The notes under the pieces: generated by a model
The model's input: the letters and a program-made list of their open reading frames with translations, nothing else
What the model was told of the DNA's origin: nothing
Databases searched by the model: none
Program-made: the position numbers and the translations under genes
DNA from: a virus
DNA: 44,369 bases
Reading direction: 5' to 3' (one strand)
IMG/VR virus record: IMGVR_UViG_3300047443_000093
Span: 1 to 44,369 of that record
Shown: in pieces, positions 1-6,920 of the stretch
Numbering within the stretch: position 1 is the first letter of the stretch
Layout of the letters: each line of letters opens with the position of its first letter

Positions 1-52
1 AACCAAGCACCCAGGGCCTTCCAAGGCCTTCTGATTTGCGCGAGGCACGGAT

Positions 53-128
53 GCCCAGATAGCTCAGTTGGTAGAGCAGCGGATTGAAAATCCGCGTGTC
101 GCTGGTTCGATTCCGGCTCTGGGCACCA
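53..128 (+). tRNA. tRNA-Phe (anticodon GAA)
   Basis: This 76-nt cloverleaf has acceptor strands GCCCAGA and TCTGGGC, a T arm with GGTTCGATTCC, and a genomically encoded CCA. The anticodon loop reads TTGAAAA, giving anticodon GAA and hence Phe. The gene is the chromosomal target of the prophage: its last 15 bases lie inside the 17-bp repeat that recurs at 43661. Insertion therefore rebuilds an intact tRNA at the left border. Confidence 0.96.
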
Positions 129-130
129 CT
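114..130 (+). repeat. attL core (17 bp, tRNA-Phe 3' end)
   Basis: The sequence CGGCTCTGGGCACCACT is repeated exactly at 43661-43677 in the same orientation, and the two copies diverge on both sides. A tRNA 3' end duplicated at both ends of an integrase-bearing element is the standard signature of tyrosine-integrase attachment sites. Confidence 0.93.
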
Positions 131-143
131 ACTAAAAATCACC

Positions 144-215
144 ATTGAAATCGTTGATATTTTCTGTCTTGAATGTCCAACAATATCGCATGAGCTGGAT
201 TTATTGGACACTTTT
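144..215. promoter_or_regulatory. candidate integrase arm-binding sites, left end
   Basis: This gene-free stretch between attL and int holds TTGGACACTTTT (204-215) and an inverted TGTCCAA (174-180). The 12-mer recurs exactly at 43568-43579, and a TGTCCA element recurs at 43614-43619, beside attR. The 9-mer ATTGAAATC (144-152) recurs at 43635-43643. Placing the same short motifs inside both ends of the prophage is what arm-type integrase or excisionase sites look like. The function is inferred. Confidence 0.5.
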
Positions 216-243
216 GTTCGCCGTTTGATCGGCCGGCGAAAAA

Positions 244-1317
244 CTATTCCGGCTTATCGAGAAGCGAAACGGCACCCCTAGCAAGCCGCCTTTGAGAGGC
301 GGCTTTTGTATATCGGTTGACCTCTTTTGAGGTGGTGTGGCCGGTCACCGACATGATCTGTTTCTCGGTGGCGCCGTTGTTTGCCATGCGGGTTGCGGCG
401 ACCTTACGCAGGCCGTGAGCCGCGCAGTGAAACAGGCCGGCCTTGTCGCACTGTTTGCGGAACCAGTTGCCAAACCCGGCGGGCGTGAAGGGCTTGTTGA
501 ACTCGGTAACGAGATAGGTCATATCGCCGCAGGGCGATGCATCAAGAACCTTTTTCAGCTCGGGATGGATCGGCAATTCGAGTGTAACCGGATTCTTGTT
601 TCGGTTCTTGAACTGCGTGAACTTGAATGATCCGTCGACGACATGCTGTCGGCCGAGCACGATAGCGTCGCTCCGGCGCTGGCTCGTGTAGAGCATCAAC
701 GCCAAAGCGAGGCGAGGCTTAGTGCCGATGGGATGGGCTGCCTCAAACTGCGCCACCTCATTCTCCGTCCATGGGTGAAAGCCATCCGATCCACTCTTGA
801 AGTAGGGGATGTCTCGCGCGGGGTTCACGGAGGCCTTCTCGACGCCAGGTGATGTCGCCCACCGGAAAACGGCGCGCAATACCTTCACGCGGCTGTTGGC
901 AGCTTCGGGAAGGTCAACCTTGCGATCGCGAAGGGTGCGGACGGCCACAGCATTGAAGGCAGGTATTGGCACGTCTTCAAACAGGATTTTGGAGCCCGGC
1001 TTGATCGGCTCCGCCCACATGTGTTCGATGATCTGCTTGCGCACCAGCTGGGTTTGAGGATCGAGTAGCTTATATTCCCCGGATTGGAAATATTGCTGAC
1101 AGAGCCACCGGAAGGTGCCTTCCTTTGCCATCTTTGGCCCTTGGGGGGCTTCCTCGATCTGGCCGTTCAGCGCCTTGTAATAGGCCTCGTTGAACTCGTC
1201 GCTGCCCGGCACGCCGGGAAGGCGCACCTTCTTCTGTCCGCGCTTGCGGAAGTAGAATCGGAGCGTTCCGCCTGTCGTATCCTCGACGACGTACTTCTTC
1301 GAAAATTTCTTGGGCAT
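244..1317 (-). CDS. int: tyrosine recombinase (phage integrase)
   Basis: A site-specific recombinase of 357 aa that inserts and excises the prophage at the tRNA-Phe 3' end. The catalytic set is visible: Arg214 in TSQRRSD, His301 and Arg304 in HGLRK, His327 in TGHTT, and the nucleophile Tyr336 in NRYTKA. Residues 70-170 form the helical core-binding domain, and the N-terminal 60 residues are probably the arm-binding part. The start ATG overlaps the stop of the upstream HTH gene by one base (TGATG), implying translational coupling. The gene lies next to attL and reads toward it, as is usual for integrases. Confidence 0.95.
   Translation of the reverse strand: MPKKFSKKYVVEDTTGGTLRFYFRKRGQKKVRLPGVPGSDEFNEAYYKALNGQIEEAPQGPKMAKEGTFRWLCQQYFQSGEYKLLDPQTQLVRKQIIEHMWAEPIKPGSKILFEDVPIPAFNAVAVRTLRDRKVDLPEAANSRVKVLRAVFRWATSPGVEKASVNPARDIPYFKSGSDGFHPWTENEVAQFEAAHPIGTKPRLALALMLYTSQRRSDAIVLGRQHVVDGSFKFTQFKNRNKNPVTLELPIHPELKKVLDASPCGDMTYLVTEFNKPFTPAGFGNWFRKQCDKAGLFHCAAHGLRKVAATRMANNGATEKQIMSVTGHTTSKEVNRYTKAASQRRLARGAVSLLDKPE
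283..307 (+). terminator. rho-independent terminator reading inward from tRNA-Phe
   Basis: The stem AAGCCGCC / GGCGGCTT has a 7-nt loop and runs into a short T tract on the plus strand. It lies within the 3' coding end of the oppositely oriented integrase gene. It would stop transcription coming from the tRNA-Phe promoter before it runs antisense through int. The T tract is short, so strength is uncertain. Confidence 0.45.
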
Positions 1318-1568
1318 CAGACCTCAAACCGCCAGGTGTCGCCGTCGTCTCCATCATCTCCACCGGGCAGGCGGTCGAATGCCCGGTCGAGTGCCAGCCT
1401 GTCCCACACCGTACGGGCGTTGGGCCTCTTTGGCCTCGGCATCCTGCCATCTTTCACCATTTCGTCAAACAGGCTGGCGGATATGCCGATATAGGCAGCG
1501 GCCTGCTCGCGACTAAGGCCGCGTGGCGGAAGGGACGGGGGAAGCACCTCGGCGCGCTGTGTCCGCAT
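1317..1568 (-). CDS. excisionase-like helix-turn-helix protein
   Basis: A small basic protein of 83 aa with a MerR/AlpA-type HTH around residues 15-45 (LSREQAAAYIGISASLFDEM, then KDGRMPRPKR). This pattern is typical of recombination directionality factors and small phage DNA-binding proteins. The start at 1568 is preferred over an upstream in-frame one because GAGGAGG lies just before it. It is coupled to int by a one-base overlap, and the HNH gene upstream ends one base before its start. Position directly upstream of the integrase supports a role in excision or int control. The acidic tail (GGDDGDDGD) is unusual. The excisionase role is inferred from context. Confidence 0.7.
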   Translation of the reverse strand: MRTQRAEVLPPSLPPRGLSREQAAAYIGISASLFDEMVKDGRMPRPKRPNARTVWDRLALDRAFDRLPGGDDGDDGDTWRFEV

Positions 1569-1569
1569 G

Positions 1570-1938
1570 CTAGGCCTCCTCGCAGACGATCTGCGGCCCG
1601 CCATAGCGGTCGATCATCGTCGCTTCCTTGCGCGCCTTCCACTGGCGCTTGATGTTCAGGCTATGACTCACCAGCTCAAGGTGACCTTCATCGTAGCGAA
1701 CGCACAGGCGATTGCGGCACGCGTGGTCAAGCTCCTTGTTGCCGGGGATATAGCCGTGCTCGTTCGTCCACATGACGATGTGCACGGCGACAGTGCGGCC
1801 ATCGAGCGACATGCGCGGATAGCCATTGCCGCGCCCGCTCGATCCAGACGTGCCGCCAGTCCAGATCCAGCATCCTGTTTCTGGGTCGATATGGACGCGC
1901 TCCATGATGCGCGCGCGTATGCGGTCACGACGACTCAT
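1570..1938 (-). CDS. HNH endonuclease (homing-type)
   Basis: A nuclease of 122 aa from the HNH_3 family found free-standing in phages. The N-terminal half carries CWIWTGGTSGSSGRGNGYP and the HNH core follows (ELDHACRNRLCVRYDEGHLELVS, with H, C, C and a terminal H/N region). The start at 1938 is chosen for the GGAGG ten bases upstream; a longer frame extends to 2004 but has no ribosome site there. It heads the HNH-xis-int leftward unit. Such genes can act in homing or as selfish passengers; nothing here fixes its target. Confidence 0.8.
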   Translation of the reverse strand: MSRRDRIRARIMERVHIDPETGCWIWTGGTSGSSGRGNGYPRMSLDGRTVAVHIVMWTNEHGYIPGNKELDHACRNRLCVRYDEGHLELVSHSLNIKRQWKARKEATMIDRYGGPQIVCEEA

Positions 1939-2042
1939 TATTCGCTGTCCTCCGCGCTCGGTGCGGATGTAGTGCGGTCCTGGCATTGCAATGAAGCATT
2001 GCACCGCGCTACCTTCGGCCGCACAACCGAATGGGAGCGGAC

Positions 2043-2639
2043 ATGACGTGGCAGGGAAAATTGTTCATGGCCGCGGCCGTGGCGGTCGGTGTATTGATCA
2101 ATCTTCTCGTTTATGGTCGCGAAGTCTCTGACTGGGTGGGGCCGCTCGACGCAAAGAACGTCCGTGACTGGTTGGGTGCCTTGAGCGGCTGGGCGGCTCT
2201 TTTGGCTGCTGGACCGACAATTTACTATTTGAAAAAGCAGGTTGACGATGCCGATCGACATCAACGAACAACTCTCGAATTTAACCTTCGGAGAGAAACA
2301 ATTCTTGCAAAAAGCGTGATAAGGCTTGCCGACGACGCTGCCGTTATGTTGCGTGATGCGGATGGCCAATTGTCGGATGTCTCTGCACGGCCGGACTTCT
2401 ATCGAGAGGTTATTACAGTTCTTGAAGGTGAAACGATCTCGGCATTTGAGACCGAAATCGCGGTACCTAAAGTCATGCGAGGCAAAATTGTTGCGGGCAT
2501 TGTTAACGCTGGCATACAGGGGGACAACACCAAGGCAAAGGCTGCGCCGGTCTTCGTCAATGGCTATTTCGCGCAAATCCGAACGCAGGCGATGGAATTT
2601 CTTGCAGATGTTAGGGACAAGACCAGCCTGCATAAGTGA
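2043..2639 (+). CDS. membrane protein, accessory (moron) candidate
   Basis: No named family recognised (198 aa). Two hydrophobic segments, around residues 5-22 (LFMAAAVAVGVLINLLVY) and 45-62, are followed by a charged, probably cytoplasmic domain with a coiled-coil-like start (KKQVDDADRHQRTTLEF). The start at 2043 has GGGAG at a suitable distance; an ATG 12 bases upstream is possible. It is the only rightward gene between two leftward units, and its codons look less GC-biased than its neighbours. Both features suit an independently acquired gene expressed from the lysogen. Superinfection exclusion is one possibility but is unproven. Confidence 0.7.
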   Translation: MTWQGKLFMAAAVAVGVLINLLVYGREVSDWVGPLDAKNVRDWLGALSGWAALLAAGPTIYYLKKQVDDADRHQRTTLEFNLRRETILAKSVIRLADDAAVMLRDADGQLSDVSARPDFYREVITVLEGETISAFETEIAVPKVMRGKIVAGIVNAGIQGDNTKAKAAPVFVNGYFAQIRTQAMEFLADVRDKTSLHK

Positions 2640-2664
2640 TCCGATAATGACCCGCCTCAGGATG

Positions 2665-3210
2665 TCATCCATGGCGCTTCCACCCCTCAAAAGCGGCGCG
2701 GAAATCCACCCATCGCTGAGCGGCGGCTGGGTCAGTGTTCAGCTCGCCGCGTGATTTGATCCGGAGGATGTTGCGGACGGACACGGCGATGCGCTCGTTG
2801 TCGGCGACATCAGGCACGTTGTGGCGCTCGACGAGGAAGCGGCGAAACATGCGGTCGCCGCACTTCATGGCGCATTCCGCCGCATAGTCCTTCTTCCGTT
2901 CAGCATGCTCTTGCTGGCGCTGCTGCCGGTTCGCCTGAGGCTCAAGGCTGCGGATCTTGGCGAACGCCGCATCCATCAGCACCAGCAGCGCACGCACGAG
3001 TTCCGGCGCCTTCAGAAGCAGCTGCCGATCGTCATAGGAACAATCGATTGTCAGGAGGGCAATCGGCTCGACTTCGCCGGTCAGGCGATCGACGACACAG
3101 ATTTCGGACTTGCCGGACTTAGTGTTGTAGGACTCGACAAACTGTTCGCTGGCGAGGCCGGCGAGGTGGCGAGCGTCAGGCAAAAGGGTGCGGGCGGTTT
3201 GAAGGTCCAT
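2665..3210 (-). CDS. hypothetical phage protein, last gene of leftward early operon
   Basis: A protein of 181 aa, not recognised as a characterised family. The N-terminal half contains a beta-rich stretch (ICVVDRLTGEVEPIALLTIDC) and a helix (LLLKAPELVRALLVLMDAAF). The middle is a charged, Gln-rich helix (residues 95-115), and the C-terminal part is helical and basic. The start at 3210 overlaps the stop of the DUF1643 gene (TAATG), so the two are translated together. It meets the rightward gene at 2639 end to end with about 25 bp between them. Confidence 0.75.
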   Translation of the reverse strand: MDLQTARTLLPDARHLAGLASEQFVESYNTKSGKSEICVVDRLTGEVEPIALLTIDCSYDDRQLLLKAPELVRALLVLMDAAFAKIRSLEPQANRQQRQQEHAERKKDYAAECAMKCGDRMFRRFLVERHNVPDVADNERIAVSVRNILRIKSRGELNTDPAAAQRWVDFRAAFEGWKRHG

Positions 3211-3785
3211 TACTGCGCCCAATCCATCGTTGCGTCGCGGCCTTTCCGCCACATGACCGGCTGCTGGTCACGAGCAATACGGTTCCTGCCCCGTGACATC
3301 GGGTGCTTAGGGTTGTTTGCCTTCGTGATTCCGAGGCACACCAAATCGACGCCGTGATAGGCAGCCTTTGCGCACATCCAAGTGTCGCGCTCCCGAAAAG
3401 TGCCGCCATCGCCCCATGCCGCTAGCATCGGTGTTGAGTGAGCCAGAGCGTAGTATAACGCCTCACGAAGATACCTGGCGTTCAGCGGGCCGACCGGGTC
3501 CGCCGCCGCCATCATGGCGGAGGGCTGCGGCGCGCGAAACGCGCAGAGATTCACAATGTAAAGACCGCCGTAACCCCACAGTTTGGCGAAATGGACCAGC
3601 TCCCTAACTGTCGGATCGTCTTTCTCGTGATCGGCAGTCGACGGATTAAGCATGCAGACGGGAAGGGAATAGAGGTAGCTATCCCAATGCCGCCGCAGGA
3701 CGTATCGAAAGCGCTCGCAATCAGAAATGGTGGCGAGCTTGCTAATTTCGGGGATCGGCGTGCCGAATAGATCAAGGTTGCTCAT
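3210..3785 (-). CDS. DUF1643 domain protein
   Basis: A protein of 191 aa that matches DUF1643 along most of its length. Diagnostic pieces are CMLNPSTADHEKDDPTVRE near residue 45, the WGYGGLYIVNLCAFRAP segment, AAWGDGG, and a C-terminal CLGITKANNPKHPMSRG. The family is widespread in phages and bacteria without an established activity. It overlaps the clamp gene upstream by four bases (ATGA) and the next gene by one or two, so it is a tightly coupled operon member. Confidence 0.88.
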   Translation of the reverse strand: MSNLDLFGTPIPEISKLATISDCERFRYVLRRHWDSYLYSLPVCMLNPSTADHEKDDPTVRELVHFAKLWGYGGLYIVNLCAFRAPQPSAMMAAADPVGPLNARYLREALYYALAHSTPMLAAWGDGGTFRERDTWMCAKAAYHGVDLVCLGITKANNPKHPMSRGRNRIARDQQPVMWRKGRDATMDWAQ

Positions 3786-4936
3786 CCCTCGGCACCTCGC
3801 GCCATCATCGGCGAGATGACGTAAAGTTCGTCCGAGCCTACCGATGGGTGAAAGACCGCATTCGGCAGGGAGCCGCCGAACCGGATGATGACATCCTGCG
3901 TGTCGATGGTGCTAAGGATGCCGCGCAGGGCCCCGTTGTTGAGGCCGATGGAAAAGCCGGTCTCGCCTTCGTACTGGATCGGCACGTAGTCGACGGCTGA
4001 CTCGCCTTCCTTGCTGGATAGCTCGACGCGCATAGTATCGCGTTCAAGGGTAAGCTTGATGCCGTCCTTGTCTGCCTCGGTGGCGACAAGGCAGACTCGA
4101 GCGACAGCAGCTTTCAGGGAGGCTACCGTCACGAAGATCTCGCGCTCGTAGTTCGAAGGTGCGGCCGTGAGATAGTGTTCCGGAAACTTGCCCTCGATCA
4201 GCTTGGAAATGAGCGTGACGCCATTACATCGGATGCGGATCAGGTTGTCGGCAACCTCGATGTTCGCCGGTTCCTTCACCTCGTCGAACAGCTTGCGGAT
4301 CGCGTGTGCCGTCTTGAGAGGGATGATGATGCCGGGGAAGTCGAGAAGCCGCTCCGTGCGGATCTGCACGGCGGCAAGGCCGATGCCATCCAGCGCGGCA
4401 AAGCCGATCCGCTCATCCTGCATCGGGTGCATGTGAATGCCCATCATGAAGGGGCGGCCGATATCCTTGGTCTGGACCGCGTGCGCGACCTTGCTGAAAG
4501 CGGCCGTCACCTCTGGCATGGCAATATCGAACGTCTTGCCCGCGATCTCGGAAGCCATCGACGGGAAGTCGCTGGCGGGCAGGCTGAAGATTGCAAAGCT
4601 GGATTTGCCCGATCGGATACGCACCTGGCCGTTGTAAGCACCGGGCAAGAACTCGATTTCCGCAGCCTCAGGCAGGTTGCGCACGATGTCGCGCAGATCG
4701 GTGCCCTTGATGGTGAACGCCTCGGCGTTGTCGGCGACATCGAGAAAGTCACAGCTGGACTCGATCTCGATATCCAGATCCGTGGCGCGCAGGACCAGCG
4801 CGTCATACTCGGGGCGCAGGAGAATGTTTCCGAGAACAGGGATCTTGGCGCGCTTGTCGACAGCCTCGAAAACAGCATCGAGCGCCGGCAGGAGCTGGCT
4901 GCGGTGGACGCGGAAATAGGACTGCTGCTTAGCCAT
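3782..4936 (-). CDS. DNA polymerase III beta subunit homologue (sliding clamp)
   Basis: A DnaN-family ring clamp (384 aa, close to the usual size of about 370) that would tether the replicative polymerase to DNA. Recognisable parts include FRVHRSQLLPALDAVFEAVD at the N-terminus, IPVLGNILLRP, TIKGTDLRDIVRNLPEA, LIEGKFPEHY, and the C-terminal YVISPMMA in place of the usual PMR ending. The start at 4936 removes an unconserved 22-residue extension. It overlaps the 60-aa gene upstream by eight bases. The C-terminal extension beyond PMM is unusual for host clamps. Alternatives to replication are decoying host clamp-binding proteins. Confidence 0.92.
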   Translation of the reverse strand: MAKQQSYFRVHRSQLLPALDAVFEAVDKRAKIPVLGNILLRPEYDALVLRATDLDIEIESSCDFLDVADNAEAFTIKGTDLRDIVRNLPEAAEIEFLPGAYNGQVRIRSGKSSFAIFSLPASDFPSMASEIAGKTFDIAMPEVTAAFSKVAHAVQTKDIGRPFMMGIHMHPMQDERIGFAALDGIGLAAVQIRTERLLDFPGIIIPLKTAHAIRKLFDEVKEPANIEVADNLIRIRCNGVTLISKLIEGKFPEHYLTAAPSNYEREIFVTVASLKAAVARVCLVATEADKDGIKLTLERDTMRVELSSKEGESAVDYVPIQYEGETGFSIGLNNGALRGILSTIDTQDVIIRFGGSLPNAVFHPSVGSDELYVISPMMARGAEG

Positions 4937-5111
4937 GAGCGCGGCGCTCCGGCTGGCAGCGGTCGGCAAGGCGCATCTCGTCGACGGGGGGGCGCAGCTC
5001 AAAGTCTCTGCCGAACAGATCGTACATCATCTGCAGGATCTCGCGGCGAGGCTCGCCATAGGCGACGGCGCGATAAAGCTTTTCAATTTCCAGTCTTGAT
5101 ACGTCGCGCAT
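4929..5111 (-). CDS. small hypothetical protein
   Basis: A 60-aa protein with a helical N-terminal half (RLEIEKLYRAVAYGEPRREI) and an acidic-to-basic tail. No family recognised. A clear GGAGG six bases before the ATG and an eight-base overlap with the clamp gene support expression. It may serve mainly to couple translation into the clamp gene. Confidence 0.65.
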   Translation of the reverse strand: MRDVSRLEIEKLYRAVAYGEPRREILQMMYDLFGRDFELRPPVDEMRLADRCQPERRAHG

Positions 5112-5113
5112 CG

Positions 5114-5254
5114 TCAGCCTCCAAAGCCGAAGACGTAGACGGCAGCTGCTGCGGCCATCAGGTCGTTGATGAGAATGATCAGGAAGAGGCTGATGAAGCC
5201 GTTTCGCTTCGCAGCTCTGACCCTATCGGCGGCATGGGTGAAAATTCGCGCCAT
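5114..5254 (-). CDS. small single-pass membrane protein
   Basis: A 46-aa protein with a basic N-terminus (ARIFTHAADRVRAAKRNG) followed by one hydrophobic segment (FISLFLIILINDLMAAAAAVYVFGF). The start at 5254 is placed after the stop of the preceding gene (5260); the longer frame has no membrane-like or conserved character. It is one of two tiny membrane proteins in this operon. Function unknown. Confidence 0.6.
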   Translation of the reverse strand: MARIFTHAADRVRAAKRNGFISLFLIILINDLMAAAAAVYVFGFGG

Positions 5255-5259
5255 AGCCT

Positions 5260-5622
5260 TCAGGCTCCCCTGCGGTCGATCTGCTCGATGCGAGCGATGA
5301 TCAGCGCTGCGGCGCGTACGAGATCGCGGCGCTCGCCCTTCGGCTTCCATGCCTGAAGAGGCCACGGCCAGAACCATGGCGGCCCATCCGTCTGATAGGC
5401 CTCATGCGTCGCGTAGGCTGCGGCTGCCAATGACAGCTGGCAGCCTTGATACTGGTCGTCATGCTGCGCGGTGTAGCCTTCGGCGTTGATCTGCCGCTGG
5501 CGCTCATTGATGACGTCGTTTATTGCCTTGAGCATACCGCCAAGCTCCTTGACTGCGGCGTTCATGGCGTCGCGTCCGCCGATGAAATTGGTGATGGTGG
5601 GGTCCGCTTCGCTCACAGGCAT
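5260..5622 (-). CDS. conserved phage hypothetical protein (NERQRQI...HDDQY family)
   Basis: A protein of 120 aa resembling a family common in phages of Gram-negative bacteria. These carry a helix with NERQRQINAEGYTAQHDDQY, an Ala-rich segment, a WPW motif and a C-terminal KPKGERRDLVRAAALIIARI-type helix. The conserved NERxRQ and HDD residues may be catalytic or metal-binding, but no activity is established that I know of. It overlaps the 56-aa membrane gene by ten bases. Confidence 0.8.
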   Translation of the reverse strand: MPVSEADPTITNFIGGRDAMNAAVKELGGMLKAINDVINERQRQINAEGYTAQHDDQYQGCQLSLAAAAYATHEAYQTDGPPWFWPWPLQAWKPKGERRDLVRAAALIIARIEQIDRRGA

Positions 5623-5783
5623 CTCGCCGCGATGAAGAAGCCGAGCCAGAAGAAGGTGACGCTGGCAAAGGCCAGCTCGATAGCGCGCATGCGCCAGGTG
5701 TGCGCCTCAAGAAGAAGAGCCATCAGCTCCTCGACGCCGGAGCGTCCCTTCTGCCTGTCGATTGCCGGAGTGAAATGATTCAT
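5613..5783 (-). CDS. small membrane protein
   Basis: A 56-aa protein with a polar N-terminal half (residues 1-35, including GVEELMALLLEAHTW) and a C-terminal hydrophobic segment (IELAFASVTFFWLGFFIAA). The start at 5783 has GAGAGGG upstream. It is preceded by a nested inverted repeat at 5803-5834. Unrecognised. Confidence 0.6.
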   Translation of the reverse strand: MNHFTPAIDRQKGRSGVEELMALLLEAHTWRMRAIELAFASVTFFWLGFFIAARCL

Positions 5784-5802
5784 GGTGCCCTCTCGCATCC
5801 GA

Positions 5803-5834
5803 TTGGGAAACCGGCCCGCAGGCCGGAAACCCAA
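5803..5834. repeat. nested inverted repeat in early operon
   Basis: The sequence reads TTGGG-AAA-CCGGCC-CGCA-GGCCGG-AAA-CCCAA, a perfect double stem with symmetric AAA bulges. It lies between the XRE gene and the 56-aa gene. A related structure occurs one gene upstream at 6287-6323. It could be an RNA processing or stability element, or a protein-binding site. Confidence 0.6.
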
Positions 5835-5842
5835 GCGGATCA

Positions 5843-6253
5843 TCACTGGGCGCCGTAGTGGGACGCGCTTTCGAATGAGACCGCGAGATCCACGCCGGAC
5901 ACGAACGGAAGCTTGCCGCTCGCAATTGCCTTGATTGTCTCAAGGCGCTCTTCGGCGGCGGCAAGCCGGTTGTGCAGATGCATGACTGCTGCTGATTGCC
6001 CTGTTGGGGCTGCGCCGATGGCGGGACCGATAACAGCCATCGGCTCAACGCCGAGCGCATGGCAGATGGCAATCAGGGTAGAGACGGCCACACGGTTTGT
6101 GCCCTTCTCGTATTTCTGGACCTGCTGGAACGTGACGCTAATAGCGCCGGCCAACCTCTCCTGGCTGAACCCGGCCTGCTTGCGCAGATTTCGGATGGTG
6201 CCGCCGATCGCAATATCGGTCTCGTGCATTCTCTGAGAAATGGTTTGCTTCAT
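5843..6253 (-). CDS. XRE-family transcriptional regulator
   Basis: A 136-aa protein with a classic HTH_XRE domain at residues 15-75 (IRNLRKQAGFSQERLAGAIS, then VTFQQVQKYEKGTNRVAVST). The C-terminal half (residues 80-136) has no peptidase signature and may mediate oligomerisation. An AGGAG site precedes the start at 6253. It sits in the leftward early operon rather than in the divergent switch, so it probably regulates lytic or early genes. It may be a second repressor. Confidence 0.88.
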   Translation of the reverse strand: MKQTISQRMHETDIAIGGTIRNLRKQAGFSQERLAGAISVTFQQVQKYEKGTNRVAVSTLIAICHALGVEPMAVIGPAIGAAPTGQSAAVMHLHNRLAAAEERLETIKAIASGKLPFVSGVDLAVSFESASHYGAQ

Positions 6254-6286
6254 GGTCGATCTCCTTGACCTGCTTCCGTTTGGGAA

Positions 6287-6323
6287 ACCGCCGACGCCAG
6301 GGGTGAGACGCGGCGGAAACCGA
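6287..6323. repeat. second nested inverted repeat, related to 5803-5834
   Basis: Around CCGCC / GGCGG the flanks read GGG-AAA-CCG and CGG-AAA-CC, as in the downstream element, and the outer arms CCGTTTGGG / CCGAAACGG pair with one mismatch. The loop is longer (about 16 nt). It lies between the 65-aa gene and the XRE gene, again intercistronic. Confidence 0.5.
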
Positions 6324-6334
6324 AACGGATCGAG

Positions 6335-6532
6335 TCAGGCAGCGACACGATTGAGCGACTGTGCGTAGAGCACCGACGCATCATGCGCGTGGCGGTTGAT
6401 CTGCTCCTCGGTGAAGCCGAAGCGGAGATATTCGTCCTTGGTCAGGCCTTCGCCGCGTTCGCGGGCAAGGTCAGCCATTTCCTTCGCAATGTTGCGGGCA
6501 CGTACGGGATTGTATGTGGTCGCTGTCTGCAT
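6335..6532 (-). CDS. small hypothetical protein, first gene of leftward early operon
   Basis: A 65-aa, mostly helical, charged protein (ARNIAKEMADLARERGEGLT then KDEYLRFGFTEEQINRHAHD). It has the look of a small DNA- or protein-binding adaptor, but no family is recognised. GAGAGGA lies before the start. It is the first gene after the leader hairpin and operator-like sites. Confidence 0.6.
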   Translation of the reverse strand: MQTATTYNPVRARNIAKEMADLARERGEGLTKDEYLRFGFTEEQINRHAHDASVLYAQSLNRVAA

Positions 6533-6563
6533 GGTTCTTCCTCTCTGAGCCTCCGAGACCGCG

Positions 6564-6597
6564 CCGCCGCCACTCGGGAGGAGGTGAGTGGCGGCGG
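6564..6597. repeat. 12-bp perfect hairpin in leftward operon leader
   Basis: CCGCCGCCACTC and GAGTGGCGGCGG flank a 10-nt loop. In the leftward RNA the loop would read ACCTCCTCCC, which is complementary to Shine-Dalgarno-type purines, and the ribosome site of the first gene lies just downstream. There is no T tract, so it is not a simple terminator. A leader-RNA regulatory role is inferred. Confidence 0.55.
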
Positions 6598-6654
6598 GCT
6601 TCGGTATCCGGCTTGGGAGGAGGAGATCACCGGACAGGACATAATGTGCATGTT

Positions 6655-6662
6655 ATTCACAT
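6655..6662. promoter_or_regulatory. ATTCACAT operator candidate (early leftward side)
   Basis: This octamer is identical to two copies in the repressor/cro intergenic region (7863-7870 and 7896-7903). Here it forms an imperfect inverted repeat with ATGTG at 6643-6647 and lies upstream of the leftward early operon, where a repressor site would be expected. Confidence 0.4.
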
Positions 6663-6780
6663 AACCGTCAAGAGGTAAGTGCATCACATGAACGTTTGTT
6701 GTCTGCGTGTGAACTCGCAATCCAAATGCGGCGCTAGGGGGGCGCGCTATCGGAAGCGAGAGCCGAAGTTCGGCGCATAA

Positions 6781-6803
6781 GAAAAGCCCGCGTCAAGCGA
6801 GCT
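6781..6803 (-). terminator. leftward terminator candidate
   Basis: In the minus-strand RNA, AGCTCGC pairs with GCGGGCT (one G-U pair) across a 5-nt loop and is followed by TTTTC. It could end transcripts coming leftward from the repressor gene. The surrounding 6663-6920 stretch shows no convincing gene on either strand. Confidence 0.45.
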
Positions 6804-6920
6804 CTCTAAGGGTAACTGAAAATGGAGAGGTTGATTAACGCGAACAGAGATCAAATGGGGCGGTAGCCACTGTTACGTTTTCTCGTGAGGGAGGGTGCGT
6901 TAGGAAATAATTCACAAACC

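Noticed and set aside
593-612. ATTC...GTTC near position 600 as a third LexA box
   Set aside because: The first half-site is ATTC and the spacing is eight bases rather than seven; it lies inside the int coding region.
4175-5356. Plus-strand frame (393 codons) opposite the clamp gene
   Set aside because: The minus-strand DnaN homology is unmistakable over the same bases and the plus-strand product looks like random high-GC coding.
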